Assembly: GCA_030743005.1 (NCBI GenBank)
Contig: JASLTG010000005.1
Coordinates: forward strand, 1-64,000
Source: Acidimicrobiales bacterium
GTDB lineage: Bacteria > Actinomycetota > Acidimicrobiia > Acidimicrobiales > Poriferisodalaceae
Direction of reading: 5' to 3'
Length of the DNA: 64,000 nt
Each line of letters starts with the position of its first letter. The stretch's first letter is position 1. The notes beneath the pieces were generated by a model. That model saw only the letters and a list, made by a program, of their open reading frames with translations, made no database searches and was not told the origin of the DNA. Both the position numbers and the translations under genes were made by a program. Positions 1-9,144 of this stretch are shown here, piece by piece.

Positions 1-895
1 GGGCATAGGGATTTCGGTGCGGATACAGAACCGCTATCTGACTAGCTGCAACTCCTTGATCGAGTAAACCGACTACAGATCGGATAGTGGTTCGAACTTC
101 GTCATCGGGGTCACTAACTGAAATGACCGTACTGGCAGAAGTCGGAGTGACGTTTGAAGATGAAAGCTGTGCGCCGAAAAGATTAGCGACCCTGTTGGAG
201 TCGCGATCTGCATTTTCGGCCCCGGTTAAGCCAATTAAAGCTGACAGGGAGCTGACCTCAGATAAACGAGAGAGAAACGCTATTTCGCTAGTAGCTAGCT
301 GCTGGGGGAGAAATAGCACCAGCTTTCCGAAATCAGATATTTTTTGTTCAGACAGGTCCGTGGATCGAAAAAGATCGAACTCATCGAACCATTCGGCCTG
401 GAGCAACTGTTTGGCAGCGTTATAAACCCGAACTACTTCACTACTTCTCTCTCCTAACGACGCGAGTACATTCAGATCATCGTCTTCTAGATCGCGAAGT
501 TCGCGGTACACGCGAACTAACTCCCGTTCTGTCGCCCCGTGGTGAGCAATCGGCTCGAAGATGCCAGGATCCTCAGTAAGTATTTGGCGTATCGCGGCGC
601 CAATGACAACACCGCGTATTGGTTGACGTCCTTGGGCTAAGAAGCTGTGACCAGCTACTGCTTCGGCAAGCCGGTACGAAGTTAAGAAATCTGTTCCAAC
701 CAGGCCCGTGCCAACCCACGATGTCGCCCCGTAATCACCGGTCGCTAGCTCTCTTCGCAGGGTAACTGCCACATAGTTACTGGGAACTATGACGCATACA
801 GACGCGAACACATCCTGGAGTTTCGCGTCGTGAAGCAGTCGAGCCAGTTGCTCGTTAGCATCGCGACCGAAGCCGACTTCGCGAGCGTCAATCAT
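1..895 (-). CDS. RecB/AddB-like PD-(D/E)XK nuclease family protein, N-terminal part
   Basis: Open reading frame running off the left edge; the first 298 residues are present. The N-terminus has a GRDANEQL segment followed by VIVPSNYVAVTLRREL, and a later stretch has SDPDDEVRTTIRSV and IAVLYPHR, features of the helicase-like half of AddB/RecB-type exonucleases of actinobacteria. The C-terminal nuclease domain would lie outside the window. The ATG at 895 is preferred: it gives the usual short N-terminus, and a TATCGT hexamer lies 7 nt upstream (903-908), fitting a leaderless start. The frame is open further upstream to about 1003 without a good start codon. Family assignment is by recognition, not search; a role in double-strand break processing is inferred. 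Confidence 0.68.
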   Translation of the reverse strand, partial: MIDAREVGFGRDANEQLARLLHDAKLQDVFASVCVIVPSNYVAVTLRRELATGDYGATSWVGTGLVGTDFLTSYRLAEAVAGHSFLAQGRQPIRGVVIGAAIRQILTEDPGIFEPIAHHGATERELVRVYRELRDLEDDDLNVLASLGERSSEVVRVYNAAKQLLQAEWFDEFDLFRSTDLSEQKISDFGKLVLFLPQQLATSEIAFLSRLSEVSSLSALIGLTGAENADRDSNRVANLFGAQLSSSNVTPTSASTVISVSDPDDEVRTTIRSVVGLLDQGVAASQIAVLYPHRNPYA

Positions 896-951
896 GGCAT
901 CAACGATAGGGCTGGGGACTGACCTCGAAGTCTCTTCCAACCAATCAAGAT

Positions 952-1890
952 CTATATGTCTGTCATCTTTGCCACCACCGGTGCCATGGCATCCACCTCG
1001 CCTTCATGGATGACCCAATAACTTGTGCCATACAACTCTCGGTATCGGTGAAGTTGGTCACAAACGTCGCTGATGGTTCCGGCCAGGACCATCGGGATAG
1101 TCCGTGCTTGCTCAGCGGAAAGGCCGAACATTGGGGCCATACCCTCAAACATCTCGTTTGCCTCTGAAGTGGTATTGGTTACTGCCGTCATAAATGTGTT
1201 CATCTGCAACTCAATTTCAGGAAACCGATCCCCGGCGGCTTCTTCAACCCAATTGCGACGCTCCAAAAATCTCTCCCCAAGAGCGGACAACGCTGTTTCG
1301 GGACCTACAGATCCCGCGTGGAGTGACGCGTTCAGGCCAACAATGTCGGCTCGCAAGGCCGCTTCTGTTAGAACTCGTTTCCCGCCTCCACCAACGATTA
1401 TCGGTGGACCACCTGGCTGATGGGGAGATGGAGTGCCAGTTAAGCCACTGATCTCATAATGGCTGCCTCGAAAATCTAAAGGTTCTCCGGACCATAAACC
1501 TTGAACAACCTCAATGGCCTCAATCATTCGATCTATACGAACACCGGGTCTATCGAACTGGATACCCGCAGCTTCATAGTCGTCAGTCATCCAACCTGCA
1601 CCGATGCCAAATTCGACTCGGCCGCCCGAAACGACATCAAGAGTTGCGATCTCTTTCGCGAGTGTTACTGGGTGTCGATAGTCAACGTCATACACCAGCG
1701 CTGCCACTCGCAGAGTGGTTGTCGCTTCGGCCGCCACCGTCAAAGCAACCGTTGGCGCCCATTGGTCATCAAAATGGTCGGGACAAAACACTGTGCTATA
1801 GCCCAGATCCTCTATTTTGCGGACCGTTTCCCTGTACACATCACCTGAAGTGGATGTTGAAAATTGAACGCCGAACCGAAACGGATGCAT
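952..1890 (-). CDS. LLM-class F420-dependent oxidoreductase (MSMEG_2516-like)
   Basis: 312 residues, the usual length for a luciferase-like TIM-barrel monooxygenase. It starts MHPFRFGVQFS, has GYSTVFCPDHF near residue 30, GRVEFGIGAGW near 90-100 and PPIIVGGGGKRVL near 165, the layout of the F420-dependent TIGR03621-type proteins of actinobacteria. It probably uses reduced F420 (or FMNH2) on an unknown small molecule in the cytosol. It is divergent from the thioesterase at 1913 with 22 bp between the start codons. A TAGGGT hexamer (1897-1902, minus strand) is 6 nt from the ATG, suggesting a leaderless mRNA. The substrate cannot be told from sequence. Confidence 0.88.
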   Translation of the reverse strand: MHPFRFGVQFSTSTSGDVYRETVRKIEDLGYSTVFCPDHFDDQWAPTVALTVAAEATTTLRVAALVYDVDYRHPVTLAKEIATLDVVSGGRVEFGIGAGWMTDDYEAAGIQFDRPGVRIDRMIEAIEVVQGLWSGEPLDFRGSHYEISGLTGTPSPHQPGGPPIIVGGGGKRVLTEAALRADIVGLNASLHAGSVGPETALSALGERFLERRNWVEEAAGDRFPEIELQMNTFMTAVTNTTSEANEMFEGMAPMFGLSAEQARTIPMVLAGTISDVCDQLHRYRELYGTSYWVIHEGEVDAMAPVVAKMTDI

Positions 1891-1896
1891 TCCCGC

Positions 1897-1906
1897 ACCC
1901 TAACGT
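1897..1906. promoter_or_regulatory. Overlapping divergent -10 elements of a putative bidirectional leaderless promoter
   Basis: Read on the plus strand, TAACGT (1901-1906) ends 6 nt before the thioesterase ATG. Read on the minus strand, TAGGGT (1902-1897) ends 6 nt before the oxidoreductase ATG. The two hexamers share the TA at 1901-1902, so a single 10-bp element could drive both genes. No -35 element is obvious, and any would lie inside the opposing gene. Inferred from spacing only. Confidence 0.5.
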
Positions 1907-1912
1907 GGTTCG

Positions 1913-2728
1913 ATGCCCTCTCTTGCTCCGAATGAATATCCACCAGCTCTGTTTTTGCCCCTAAACGGAGGGGTGGAATCGACTGAACTCACACGTGGAC
2001 CCTGGAGTCACGGGGTGATGCATGGTGGTCCCATATGCGGATTACTTGCGTGGGCTATCGAAAAAAGACTCGACCGAGATGACCTTGCCTGTACTCGACT
2101 GACGGTCGAAATACTTTCCGGAGTACCCGTTGACAAATTGACGACGTCATCTGAGGTAGTTAAGAACGGTAAACAGACTGCAGTAGCCGAGGCATCTATA
2201 TCCCACCAGGGGAAATTGTTAGCCAGAGCTACATCGCAGTGGCTCGCGCAGCCACAGCAGCTTGTTGTGAACTCAGAAGAAGTTCCAGAGATCCCCGTAG
2301 ACCGAGCAGACCCCGGATCTCACCCCGATATGGAATACCCCCGACCCGGCTTTAACGCGGACGCTGTAGAACTACGAATACTGTCCGGCTCGACAGAAGA
2401 ACCCGGTCCGGGCCGTATTTGGGCCCGCCTCGATCATCGGCTCGTAGCAGGTGAAGCACCTTCAATGTTTCAGCAAATAGCGACATTGTCTGATCTTGGA
2501 GCTGCTGTCGGATGGGAGCACTCTGATGATGATCAACCTTTTATAAACACCGATGTAACTCTTCAGTTGCTGAGACCACCTCAGAGTGAATGGGTTTTGT
2601 TTGAATCCTATTCCCAACGTGTATCGAGCAATCTTGCGTGCTGTAGGACGACTCTGACGGATCTCAACGGTCCTCTTGGATGGGTATTGCAGAGCCAAAT
2701 GGTCGCTCCTGAGACACTCCAATTTTGA
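1913..2728 (+). CDS. Thioesterase family protein (double hotdog acyl-CoA thioesterase)
   Basis: 271 residues. The N-terminal GPWSHGVMHGGPICGLLAWAIE segment (about residues 29-50) is the first hotdog helix of the TesB-like / 4HBT_3 family, and TSEVVKNGKQTAVAEASI follows. The C-terminal half (DHRLVAGEAPS, FINTDVTLQL) is the second hotdog. It likely hydrolyses acyl-CoA thioesters in the cytosol. The ATG is 22 bp from the divergent F420 oxidoreductase and appears leaderless (TAACGT, 6 nt upstream). The downstream neighbour is a convergent CoA-transferase, fitting a CoA-thioester catabolic locus. Substrate unknown. Confidence 0.85.
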   Translation: MPSLAPNEYPPALFLPLNGGVESTELTRGPWSHGVMHGGPICGLLAWAIEKRLDRDDLACTRLTVEILSGVPVDKLTTSSEVVKNGKQTAVAEASISHQGKLLARATSQWLAQPQQLVVNSEEVPEIPVDRADPGSHPDMEYPRPGFNADAVELRILSGSTEEPGPGRIWARLDHRLVAGEAPSMFQQIATLSDLGAAVGWEHSDDDQPFINTDVTLQLLRPPQSEWVLFESYSQRVSSNLACCRTTLTDLNGPLGWVLQSQMVAPETLQF

Positions 2729-2769
2729 TTTGATGGTCCCTCACATAACCCCAGCGCGGTAGATCTGGA

Positions 2770-3990
2770 TCAGGGAAGCTCGCCAACGGCACCGCTATCT
2801 ATGAGGGTGTCGATCTCGGCGTCACTGTGGCCTGCATTAGCCAAAATTTCGCGAGTGTGCTGTCCCAACTTTGGGGCGGGCGCCTTAGGGCCAACTTCGG
2901 CGTCTACGAACCGCATGGGCGCCGATACTGTGCGATATGGGCCGATATCTTCGCTGTTAAGCGTTGGAAATAAGGACAAGGCCTCTGCTTGAGGGTCAGA
3001 TGCAACCTCATGGAGCGCGAGCACGGGACCCCAAATAATCCCATTCGAGTCAAAGATTTCCCCCCACTGGTCCCGACTTTTATGAGAAAGGGCGTCATCA
3101 ATAGCAGCCACAATTTCTGGCATGTGTTGGAAGCGTCCTCGAATATCTTGAAACCTCGCATCGCTTAGAAGATCTTCGCGTTCGATGACCCGACACAATT
3201 TGGGCCAAGCACTCTCCTCAGGCATATTCAGAACAACCCATTTACCATCGCCGCATGGGTAGCGATTGGCGGTTGGAATGATCATGTTTTCTCTTGCCCG
3301 AGGACGAAGCGGAGCTCGGTCAACAGCAGTGATTGCGTAATCAGTCGCTTGAGTCCAAATAGCGGTCTCGTAAAGCGAGGTTTCGACAGTTTGAGGCTCT
3401 CCTGTTCGTTCAGCGAGCCGGAGAGCCGCCAAAATAGCCCCGACAAATGCCAGCCCGGTCGTGTGGTCACCTTGTGCAGGTCTAGCCATCGGCACCGTTC
3501 CAGTCTCACCTTCGCGCATCGCGTCATACAAACCCGAGCGACCAAAAAAGGCAGTGACGTCGTAGCCAGGTCTGTGAGCTTCAGGCCCTCCCGTCCCGTA
3601 GCCGGTGAGGGTTGCATGCACAATTCGACTGTTGACCTTTCGTAGGGCAGAGGGATCCAGTCCGAATCTTTGTTGACGATGCTGCAACAGGTTGCACATG
3701 AATACATCAGCTGTAGCCACCAAAGCGAACACAACTTCCATCCCTGCTGCAGATTCCAGGTCGATGGCTATCGATCGTTTACCACGGTTGGAAACGTCAA
3801 ACTGGTAGTCGAAATGTTTCTTTTCCTCAGACACCTTGGCGGGCCGCCCCATGTCTCGCATCGGGTCGCCGGTTAATGGCTCTACCTTGATCACATTGGC
3901 TCCGAGGTCAGCGAGAATCGCTCCCGCGCTGGGAGACGCCATCCAGTTATCAATTTCGACAACAGTCACATCTTCCAATGGTGCAGCCAA
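2770..3990 (-). CDS. CaiB/BaiF family III CoA-transferase
   Basis: 406 residues from the chosen start. The N-terminus APLEDVTVVEIDNWMASPSAGAILADLGANVIKVEP is diagnostic of family III CoA-transferases; RPGYDVTAFFGRSGL (about residue 145) carries the catalytic Asp of the family. It moves CoA between an acyl-CoA donor and a carboxylate. The reading frame extends to a TTG at 4005, but a GGGAGG Shine-Dalgarno at 3998-4003 lies 7 nt before an in-frame TTG at 3990, which therefore decides the start. It is convergent with the thioesterase and divergent from the SDR. Specific acid unknown. Confidence 0.9.
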   Translation of the reverse strand: MAAPLEDVTVVEIDNWMASPSAGAILADLGANVIKVEPLTGDPMRDMGRPAKVSEEKKHFDYQFDVSNRGKRSIAIDLESAAGMEVVFALVATADVFMCNLLQHRQQRFGLDPSALRKVNSRIVHATLTGYGTGGPEAHRPGYDVTAFFGRSGLYDAMREGETGTVPMARPAQGDHTTGLAFVGAILAALRLAERTGEPQTVETSLYETAIWTQATDYAITAVDRAPLRPRARENMIIPTANRYPCGDGKWVVLNMPEESAWPKLCRVIEREDLLSDARFQDIRGRFQHMPEIVAAIDDALSHKSRDQWGEIFDSNGIIWGPVLALHEVASDPQAEALSLFPTLNSEDIGPYRTVSAPMRFVDAEVGPKAPAPKLGQHTREILANAGHSDAEIDTLIDSGAVGELP

Positions 3991-4131
3991 TGAATTACCT
4001 CCCAAACGTCTACGGGGAGACTAGTCAAATAAGCACTACAGCCTCAGAGTTGACCATGTCCGAAATCATCGTGCCCCAAGGATGAAAGCTTCAACCAAGC
4101 AGTTCTCGTCGTTGGTCGTTACTCTGCTGAC

Positions 4132-4959
4132 ATGCAGATAAAAGACAAAGTTGCCATCGTGACCGGTGGGGGTAGTGGAATCGGCGAAGCGTTAGCGAAA
4201 CGCTTTCATGACGAAGGTGCCAGTGGTGTGGTCGTAGTCGACCGGGACGGATCAAATGCTGAACGCGTAGCACAAACAATTGGCGCTACTGCAGTCGAAC
4301 TAGATGTAACAGACGAAGCTGGAATCGTTGATCTCGTCAACCAGACAGTAAAGGACCATGGAACCCTCGACATTTTTGTCTCCAACGCGGGATACGTGAC
4401 CCAGGGCGGAGTGGAAGCCGACAACGACGAAATTCAACGCATGTGGGAAGTCCATGTCATGTCTCACATATACGCAGCTCGAGCTTCAATTCCTGTGATG
4501 GTGGCAAACGGAGGCGGCTATTTACTAAACACGGCGTCAGCAGCGGGTCTTCTCACCCAATTGGGATCGATGCAATATTCGATCACTAAAGCGGCAGCCG
4601 TTTCATTGGGAGAGTTCTTGGCCATTACTTATGGAGAGCGAGGTATTCGAGTCTCGATGCTTTGCCCACAAGCCGTAGAAACCAATATTCTTGCCAATAG
4701 CCCTGACCGCCTAGACCAAGACAGAGGCACCCCAGGAAGCGCGGCAGGTGATGGTGTCCTCACAGCGGAACAGCTAGCCGACACTGTTATTGGGTGCATG
4801 ACTGAAGAACGGTTTCTTGTGTTGCCGCACCCTGAAGTTCAGACATATAGAGAACGAAAAGCTAACGATGTCGACCGCTGGATCAGCGGGATGCAGCGCT
4901 TCCAAAGCCAACTCTTCGCTGACAGTGATTTCACGCCGGCAGATTGGCTATTGAGCTAA
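4132..4959 (+). CDS. Short-chain dehydrogenase/reductase
   Basis: 275 residues. The TGGGSGIG cofactor loop is at 11-18, SNAG at 84-87, the catalytic Ser at about 136 (NTASAAG), and Y149-x3-K153. Asp37 after the second strand indicates NAD(H) preference. It is a cytosolic NAD-dependent alcohol/ketone oxidoreductase of unknown substrate. The ATG has TACTCT 6 nt upstream (4120-4125) and no Shine-Dalgarno, so it may be leaderless. The DUF2889 gene starts 2 bp after its stop, so the two are probably cotranscribed. Confidence 0.92.
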   Translation: MQIKDKVAIVTGGGSGIGEALAKRFHDEGASGVVVVDRDGSNAERVAQTIGATAVELDVTDEAGIVDLVNQTVKDHGTLDIFVSNAGYVTQGGVEADNDEIQRMWEVHVMSHIYAARASIPVMVANGGGYLLNTASAAGLLTQLGSMQYSITKAAAVSLGEFLAITYGERGIRVSMLCPQAVETNILANSPDRLDQDRGTPGSAAGDGVLTAEQLADTVIGCMTEERFLVLPHPEVQTYRERKANDVDRWISGMQRFQSQLFADSDFTPADWLLS

Positions 4960-4961
4960 CA

Positions 4962-5666
4962 ATGAGCAGCGTCCCCCTCGAAGATGACTTCGATACAGAT
5001 ATTTCACACTTACAAAAGCTCCATCAGCGGGAATACGAAATTCGCTCCTACGTGAAAACACCCGAAACGATTCTGATTAGAGGGAGGGTAAAAGACACAA
5101 AACCGCCCGGCGTCTACTTCGATGATGACCCGAACCCATTAGAGATTCACAAAATGGTGATCGATTTAATCATCGAGTTCCCTGACTTGGTGATAACTGA
5201 CACCAATGTGCGGATGGAAACCCACCCGCACGGATATTGCCCCAGCATTGTTGACCACTACCGGGAATTGATTGGCCTCTCCATAGCCCGCGGATTCACC
5301 CACAAGGTGAGGGAATTATTTGGGGGACCGAAAGGCTGCGCTCACACCACAGCACTCCTCCAAGCAATGGCCCCCGTAGCTGTTCAATCCACATGGTCGA
5401 TGCGGATCCTGTCACCGACTGAACAAATGATTGCACCACCACTAGCTGGGGAGGCCACACCGGAAGAAATTCGAGCCCGGATGGCTTTCAACCTCAACAC
5501 CTGCCACATATGGTCTGACCCAGGACCGATGTTCGACGCGATCGACCGTGGTGAAGAGGTTGATCCACCCTTATGGGCAGTCAAGCGAGCGGACGAACTT
5601 GGTCAATCCTTAGTTTCTTGGCGAGAGCGGATGTCAGGCCGATCACCCACCAACCCCTCCAACTGA
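4962..5666 (+). CDS. DUF2889 domain-containing protein
   Basis: 234 residues. It has REYEIRSYVKTPETILIRGRVKD near the N-terminus and GCAHTTALLQAMAP about residue 125, the GCxH signature of DUF2889. Such proteins often sit beside SDR and acyl-CoA enzymes in aromatic or steroid catabolic loci; their reaction is not known to me. The frame also opens at a TTG at 4944 inside the SDR gene, but the ATG at 4962 directly after the SDR stop is the simpler start. Its last 64 bp lie antisense to the end of livM. Confidence 0.85.
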   Translation: MSSVPLEDDFDTDISHLQKLHQREYEIRSYVKTPETILIRGRVKDTKPPGVYFDDDPNPLEIHKMVIDLIIEFPDLVITDTNVRMETHPHGYCPSIVDHYRELIGLSIARGFTHKVRELFGGPKGCAHTTALLQAMAPVAVQSTWSMRILSPTEQMIAPPLAGEATPEEIRARMAFNLNTCHIWSDPGPMFDAIDRGEEVDPPLWAVKRADELGQSLVSWRERMSGRSPTNPSN

Positions 5667-6745
5667 ACTAGTTGTTCGTCGAGATCGGAGAGCCCACGCA
5701 CGACCGAGGTAACTTGACGATTACTGGGTTGCATCTTCGACTTAGGTTGGCGCCGCTCGAAGAGATGCATGAAGCCCTTCCCTTTCGTTAAATACGCCGT
5801 TGCAAGAAGAAGAGCCGCGTAAATAAAGCCTTCCGACTTCACCAAACCAACCCAGCCGTATTCGACTACCCAATTGCGGTCAATTAGCCACACCGGTAAG
5901 AAGATCAAAATGATCGCGCCAGGGATCGCCGAAATAAGTCGGGAACCTCCAAAGGCCATTGCCAAGGCAAACATCTTGATTGAAAGTTCTTCTGGGAAAT
6001 GGGTGTAGTCATTGAAGTTGGTCGGAATCATCAATAAACCACCAGCGAGCCCAGCCATGCCTCCACTCAAAGCAACCCCGTAAAGTCTGAGTCGATACAC
6101 CGGAATACCGAACGCGCGCGCAGCCTCAGGCTGGTCTCGACTCGCAATAAATGCACGCCCGATCGGCCCACGCAATAAACCCTGAACGAAGAAAAGGGTC
6201 ACCGACGCGTATGCGGCAACAAGGAAAAATTCCCAAATGTGTTCGTCGTTCTCCGCGATCCCTGTCCAAGAGGGCGCTACGAAACCACCATTCAAGGTCA
6301 CGGGTAAATTCCCGTCGACCTGCCTGAGGATGATGGGGTAGGCGACGGCCAGTGAGAGAGTAAGGAGAGCCAAATACGCTTTTGGTAGACGTAGAGAAGG
6401 AATAGCAACTACAGCGCCAACCAATGTTCCGGCCAAAAGTCCAGCGAGGGGCATCCACAGCACTGGTGCCCCAAAATCGTTTACTACGTGCAACGCGGCA
6501 TAGGCACCAACACCGACGAAAGCCCCCTGCCCCAATGAAAGAAGACCCAGATAATGGGTCAATACCACTAACCCGGCGAAGGCAAGTGACAAAGCAACGA
6601 CGTTGGAGAGGTCGGTAACGATTTTGGGCGTCGCGAAAAACGCGACCCGGAGACACACAGCAATAAAAGCCGTCGACACAATGATCCAAGCTGCGCGCTT
6701 CACCGAAGAAGTTTGCGACCCCTGCGCCGTCATCGTTGTTGCCAT
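5603..6745 (-). CDS. livM: Branched-chain amino acid ABC transporter permease LivM-like
   Basis: 380 residues from the ATG at 6745, which overlaps the livH stop by 16 bp; the frame extends to 6814, but that part lies inside livH. It is a polytopic inner membrane protein with several hydrophobic segments, and carries the LivM signature VLTHYLGLLSLGQGAFVGVGAYAA (about residue 60) and GRAFIASRDQPEAARAFGI, the cytoplasmic EAA-like loop. It pairs with LivH. No ATPase (LivG/F) or binding protein is in the window. The 3' end overlaps the convergent DUF2889 gene by 64 bp. The substrate may be an amino acid, urea or an amide. Confidence 0.9.
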   Translation of the reverse strand: MATTMTAQGSQTSSVKRAAWIIVSTAFIAVCLRVAFFATPKIVTDLSNVVALSLAFAGLVVLTHYLGLLSLGQGAFVGVGAYAALHVVNDFGAPVLWMPLAGLLAGTLVGAVVAIPSLRLPKAYLALLTLSLAVAYPIILRQVDGNLPVTLNGGFVAPSWTGIAENDEHIWEFFLVAAYASVTLFFVQGLLRGPIGRAFIASRDQPEAARAFGIPVYRLRLYGVALSGGMAGLAGGLLMIPTNFNDYTHFPEELSIKMFALAMAFGGSRLISAIPGAIILIFLPVWLIDRNWVVEYGWVGLVKSEGFIYAALLLATAYLTKGKGFMHLFERRQPKSKMQPSNRQVTSVVRGLSDLDEQLVQLEGLVGDRPDIRSRQETKD

Positions 6746-7668
6746 GCTTCTGTTCGAGGCATCAGACCCGAGGGTCTCACAAACAACACAATGATCAATA
6801 CCAACAAGGCCCAAACCAGGGTGACTTGACTGTCCACAAAGCTTACGTACCCGCCAAGCATCGTCTCAAGGAAAGCAAACAAGTACCCACCCACAAAGGC
6901 AAGAACTGGGCTACGTAACCCCCCTAGGGTCGCGGCCGCAAGGCCGAACACCAGTAGGCGACCCATCATGTCAGGTCGAACATTGATCTCACCGGCGATG
7001 AGCCCTCCAGCTAATGCCCCGATCCCAGCGGCCAACGCCCACCCGAGCATAAGAACTCGACTCACCCTGATACCCACCAAGAGTGAACCTGTGCGATTAG
7101 ATGTGACAGCCCTGAACGCCAGACCAGCCTTTGTTCGCCGTTGCAACACCGCCAATAGGCCCAACACAGCGATCATGGTCAACGTGATCCCAACGCTGTC
7201 ATGCCACAGACGCGCACCTCCGATATCCCAACGATCTTCGACCGTTTGAGGGAATGGAGATCCTAAAAACATTGTCCGTCCACCCCATTGTTTGCGAACG
7301 AAAGCCCCCAAAAGCAGATACACACCTAACGTCGCGCCCACGGCAGCCACAGGGTCAGCACTAATAGGCCGAATAATCACCCGCTCAGTGAAAGCCCCGA
7401 TCACCATAGAAATAGCTACCGCCCCGAGAATTGCTGCCCATACCGGCCAAGCAGCGCCTATCAGGTCAGTGTTGGACGAAAATTTCATATACGGGCTGGG
7501 ACCCGTAGCAAGAACCAACGCGATATAGGTGGAGAACATTGCGAGCTGACCCTGGGCAAGATTCAAAATGCCGGTCGAACGAAACACCATGGAAATGGCG
7601 ACGGCCAGAGCCGCGTACGCGGAGCCATTAGCCAGAGAATCAAAAGTTCGTTGCAAGAACAGCGACAT
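6730..7668 (-). CDS. livH: Branched-chain amino acid ABC transporter permease LivH-like
   Basis: 312 residues, multi-pass membrane protein. The N-terminal GSAYAALAVAISMVFRSTGILNLAQGQLAMF and the loop KAGLAFRAVTSNRTGSLLVGI are typical of LivH, where the loop contacts the ATPase. It is translated ahead of livM with overlap and is divergent (78 bp) from the MTA deaminase-like gene. The partner ATPases and periplasmic receptor must be encoded elsewhere. Confidence 0.9.
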   Translation of the reverse strand: MSLFLQRTFDSLANGSAYAALAVAISMVFRSTGILNLAQGQLAMFSTYIALVLATGPSPYMKFSSNTDLIGAAWPVWAAILGAVAISMVIGAFTERVIIRPISADPVAAVGATLGVYLLLGAFVRKQWGGRTMFLGSPFPQTVEDRWDIGGARLWHDSVGITLTMIAVLGLLAVLQRRTKAGLAFRAVTSNRTGSLLVGIRVSRVLMLGWALAAGIGALAGGLIAGEINVRPDMMGRLLVFGLAAATLGGLRSPVLAFVGGYLFAFLETMLGGYVSFVDSQVTLVWALLVLIIVLFVRPSGLMPRTEAWQQR

Positions 7669-7746
7669 ACATCACGAAGTTTGTCACTCTCGAACGCCAG
7701 AAGCATCAACTAACTGGCCATACTCAAATCAAGAGTTCATGTCAGG

Positions 7747-9078
7747 ATGTTTCACGTGACCACAAGCCGCTACCTCGCCGACTACGCGATCACCTGCGAC
7801 AGTGACTTTTCGCTTCTCACTGATGTCGCGATAGATGTAACAGATGGACGAATCTCATGGATAGGTAAAGAGACTGACGCACCGCCCCATCCTGGGCCTA
7901 CAACCAAATTAGGGGGCTTAGTGATGCCGGGGCTAGTCAACAGTCATGCCCACACCCCGATGACCTTGGTGCGTGGTGCAGGTGACGGACTTCCTCTGAT
8001 GGACTGGTTGACCAAAGTCATGTGGCCACGCGAAGGCCAGATGACACCCGAAGATGCCCTATGGGGAATGAGGCTCGGGGCTGCCGAGATGCTCCTAGCA
8101 GGAGTAACTAGTACCTGCGAAATGTACCTATTCGAAGAAGCGGTTGTTGAAGCAGCAAACGAAGTTGGCATCCGGTTAGCGATGACGCCTGGAATAATCT
8201 CCGCCCTTCACGGAGACAGCTTTGGCGCCACCGAGAACCGAATAACCGACATCGCAGAATTTCACTCTCAACATCATGACCCTGACTCCCTGATCACCAT
8301 CGGCTTCGGGCCACACTCCGCCTACGACCTGCCATTAGAACTATGTTCCGAAATTGCCGAGGCAGCACGTGATCTGCAAGCCCTTCTCCACATTCATGTT
8401 TGCGAAACGAAAACCGAAGGCGCCGAACTAGAAGCCCAAAATGGAGATGAATCAACCGTCCAACTATTAGCTAACCATGGAGTCCTAGACGGACGAGTGC
8501 TAGCGGCTCACAGTGTTTGGCTAAACGACTCCGACATCGAAACCTACGCACAAAAAGGTGTCCGGGTAGCACACTGCCCGGTAAGCAACATGAAGCTTGC
8601 ATCGGGAACGGCGCCGATTCAGGCAATGCGTGCGAAAGGAATCGACGTTGGTTTAGCCACCGACGGACCAGCATCAAACGACGACCTTGACCTTTGGCAA
8701 GAAATAAAATTTGCTCCCCTGCTTGCCCGCGTAACGACGCTAGATGCGTCATCGATGACGCCACAAGATGCTTTAACAATGGCCACCGTCGAAGGATCCC
8801 GAGCAATAGGCAACGACGACACCGGAACACTTCAGATCGGATCGAAAGCCGACTTCATCCGGCTCGACCTTGACGACCCAACATTTGTCCCCGTTACCAA
8901 CAACGACGAACTCATCGCCCACGTCGCCTGGGCTGGTAGTGGTCGACACGTAACCGATGTATGGGTCGGCGGCACACAAGTCGTAGCTAACCGACAACTC
9001 ACAAATTTCGACCTTGAACAAGCCCTACAGCAAGTGCAAAGCCGCGGCCAACGACTCGCTCAAGACTCAGGCACCTAA
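7747..9078 (+). CDS. Amidohydrolase, MTA/SAH deaminase family
   Basis: 443 residues, metal-dependent amidohydrolase. The zinc site begins with His67 and His69 in VNSHAHTPM; LLHIHVCETKTE gives the third His, LAAHSVWL the fourth, and ATDGPASNDDLDLW the catalytic Asp region. This arrangement (TDG-ASNDDLD) is typical of 5-methylthioadenosine / S-adenosylhomocysteine deaminases. The next gene is a nucleoside phosphorylase of the MTAP family, so the pair most simply turns MTA into methylthioinosine and then hypoxanthine. Related s-triazine or guanine hydrolases cannot be strictly excluded. Confidence 0.88.
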   Translation: MFHVTTSRYLADYAITCDSDFSLLTDVAIDVTDGRISWIGKETDAPPHPGPTTKLGGLVMPGLVNSHAHTPMTLVRGAGDGLPLMDWLTKVMWPREGQMTPEDALWGMRLGAAEMLLAGVTSTCEMYLFEEAVVEAANEVGIRLAMTPGIISALHGDSFGATENRITDIAEFHSQHHDPDSLITIGFGPHSAYDLPLELCSEIAEAARDLQALLHIHVCETKTEGAELEAQNGDESTVQLLANHGVLDGRVLAAHSVWLNDSDIETYAQKGVRVAHCPVSNMKLASGTAPIQAMRAKGIDVGLATDGPASNDDLDLWQEIKFAPLLARVTTLDASSMTPQDALTMATVEGSRAIGNDDTGTLQIGSKADFIRLDLDDPTFVPVTNNDELIAHVAWAGSGRHVTDVWVGGTQVVANRQLTNFDLEQALQQVQSRGQRLAQDSGT

Positions 9079-9144
9079 CCCCGGGGCGCGACAACAGACC
9101 TTAAGTTCACCCATGAGCACCAACGCGCGTGCAACGATGGCCAC

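Noticed and set aside
3282..3734. 150-residue ORF within the CoA-transferase
   Set aside because: Same-strand shadow frame inside a clearly coding CaiB gene.
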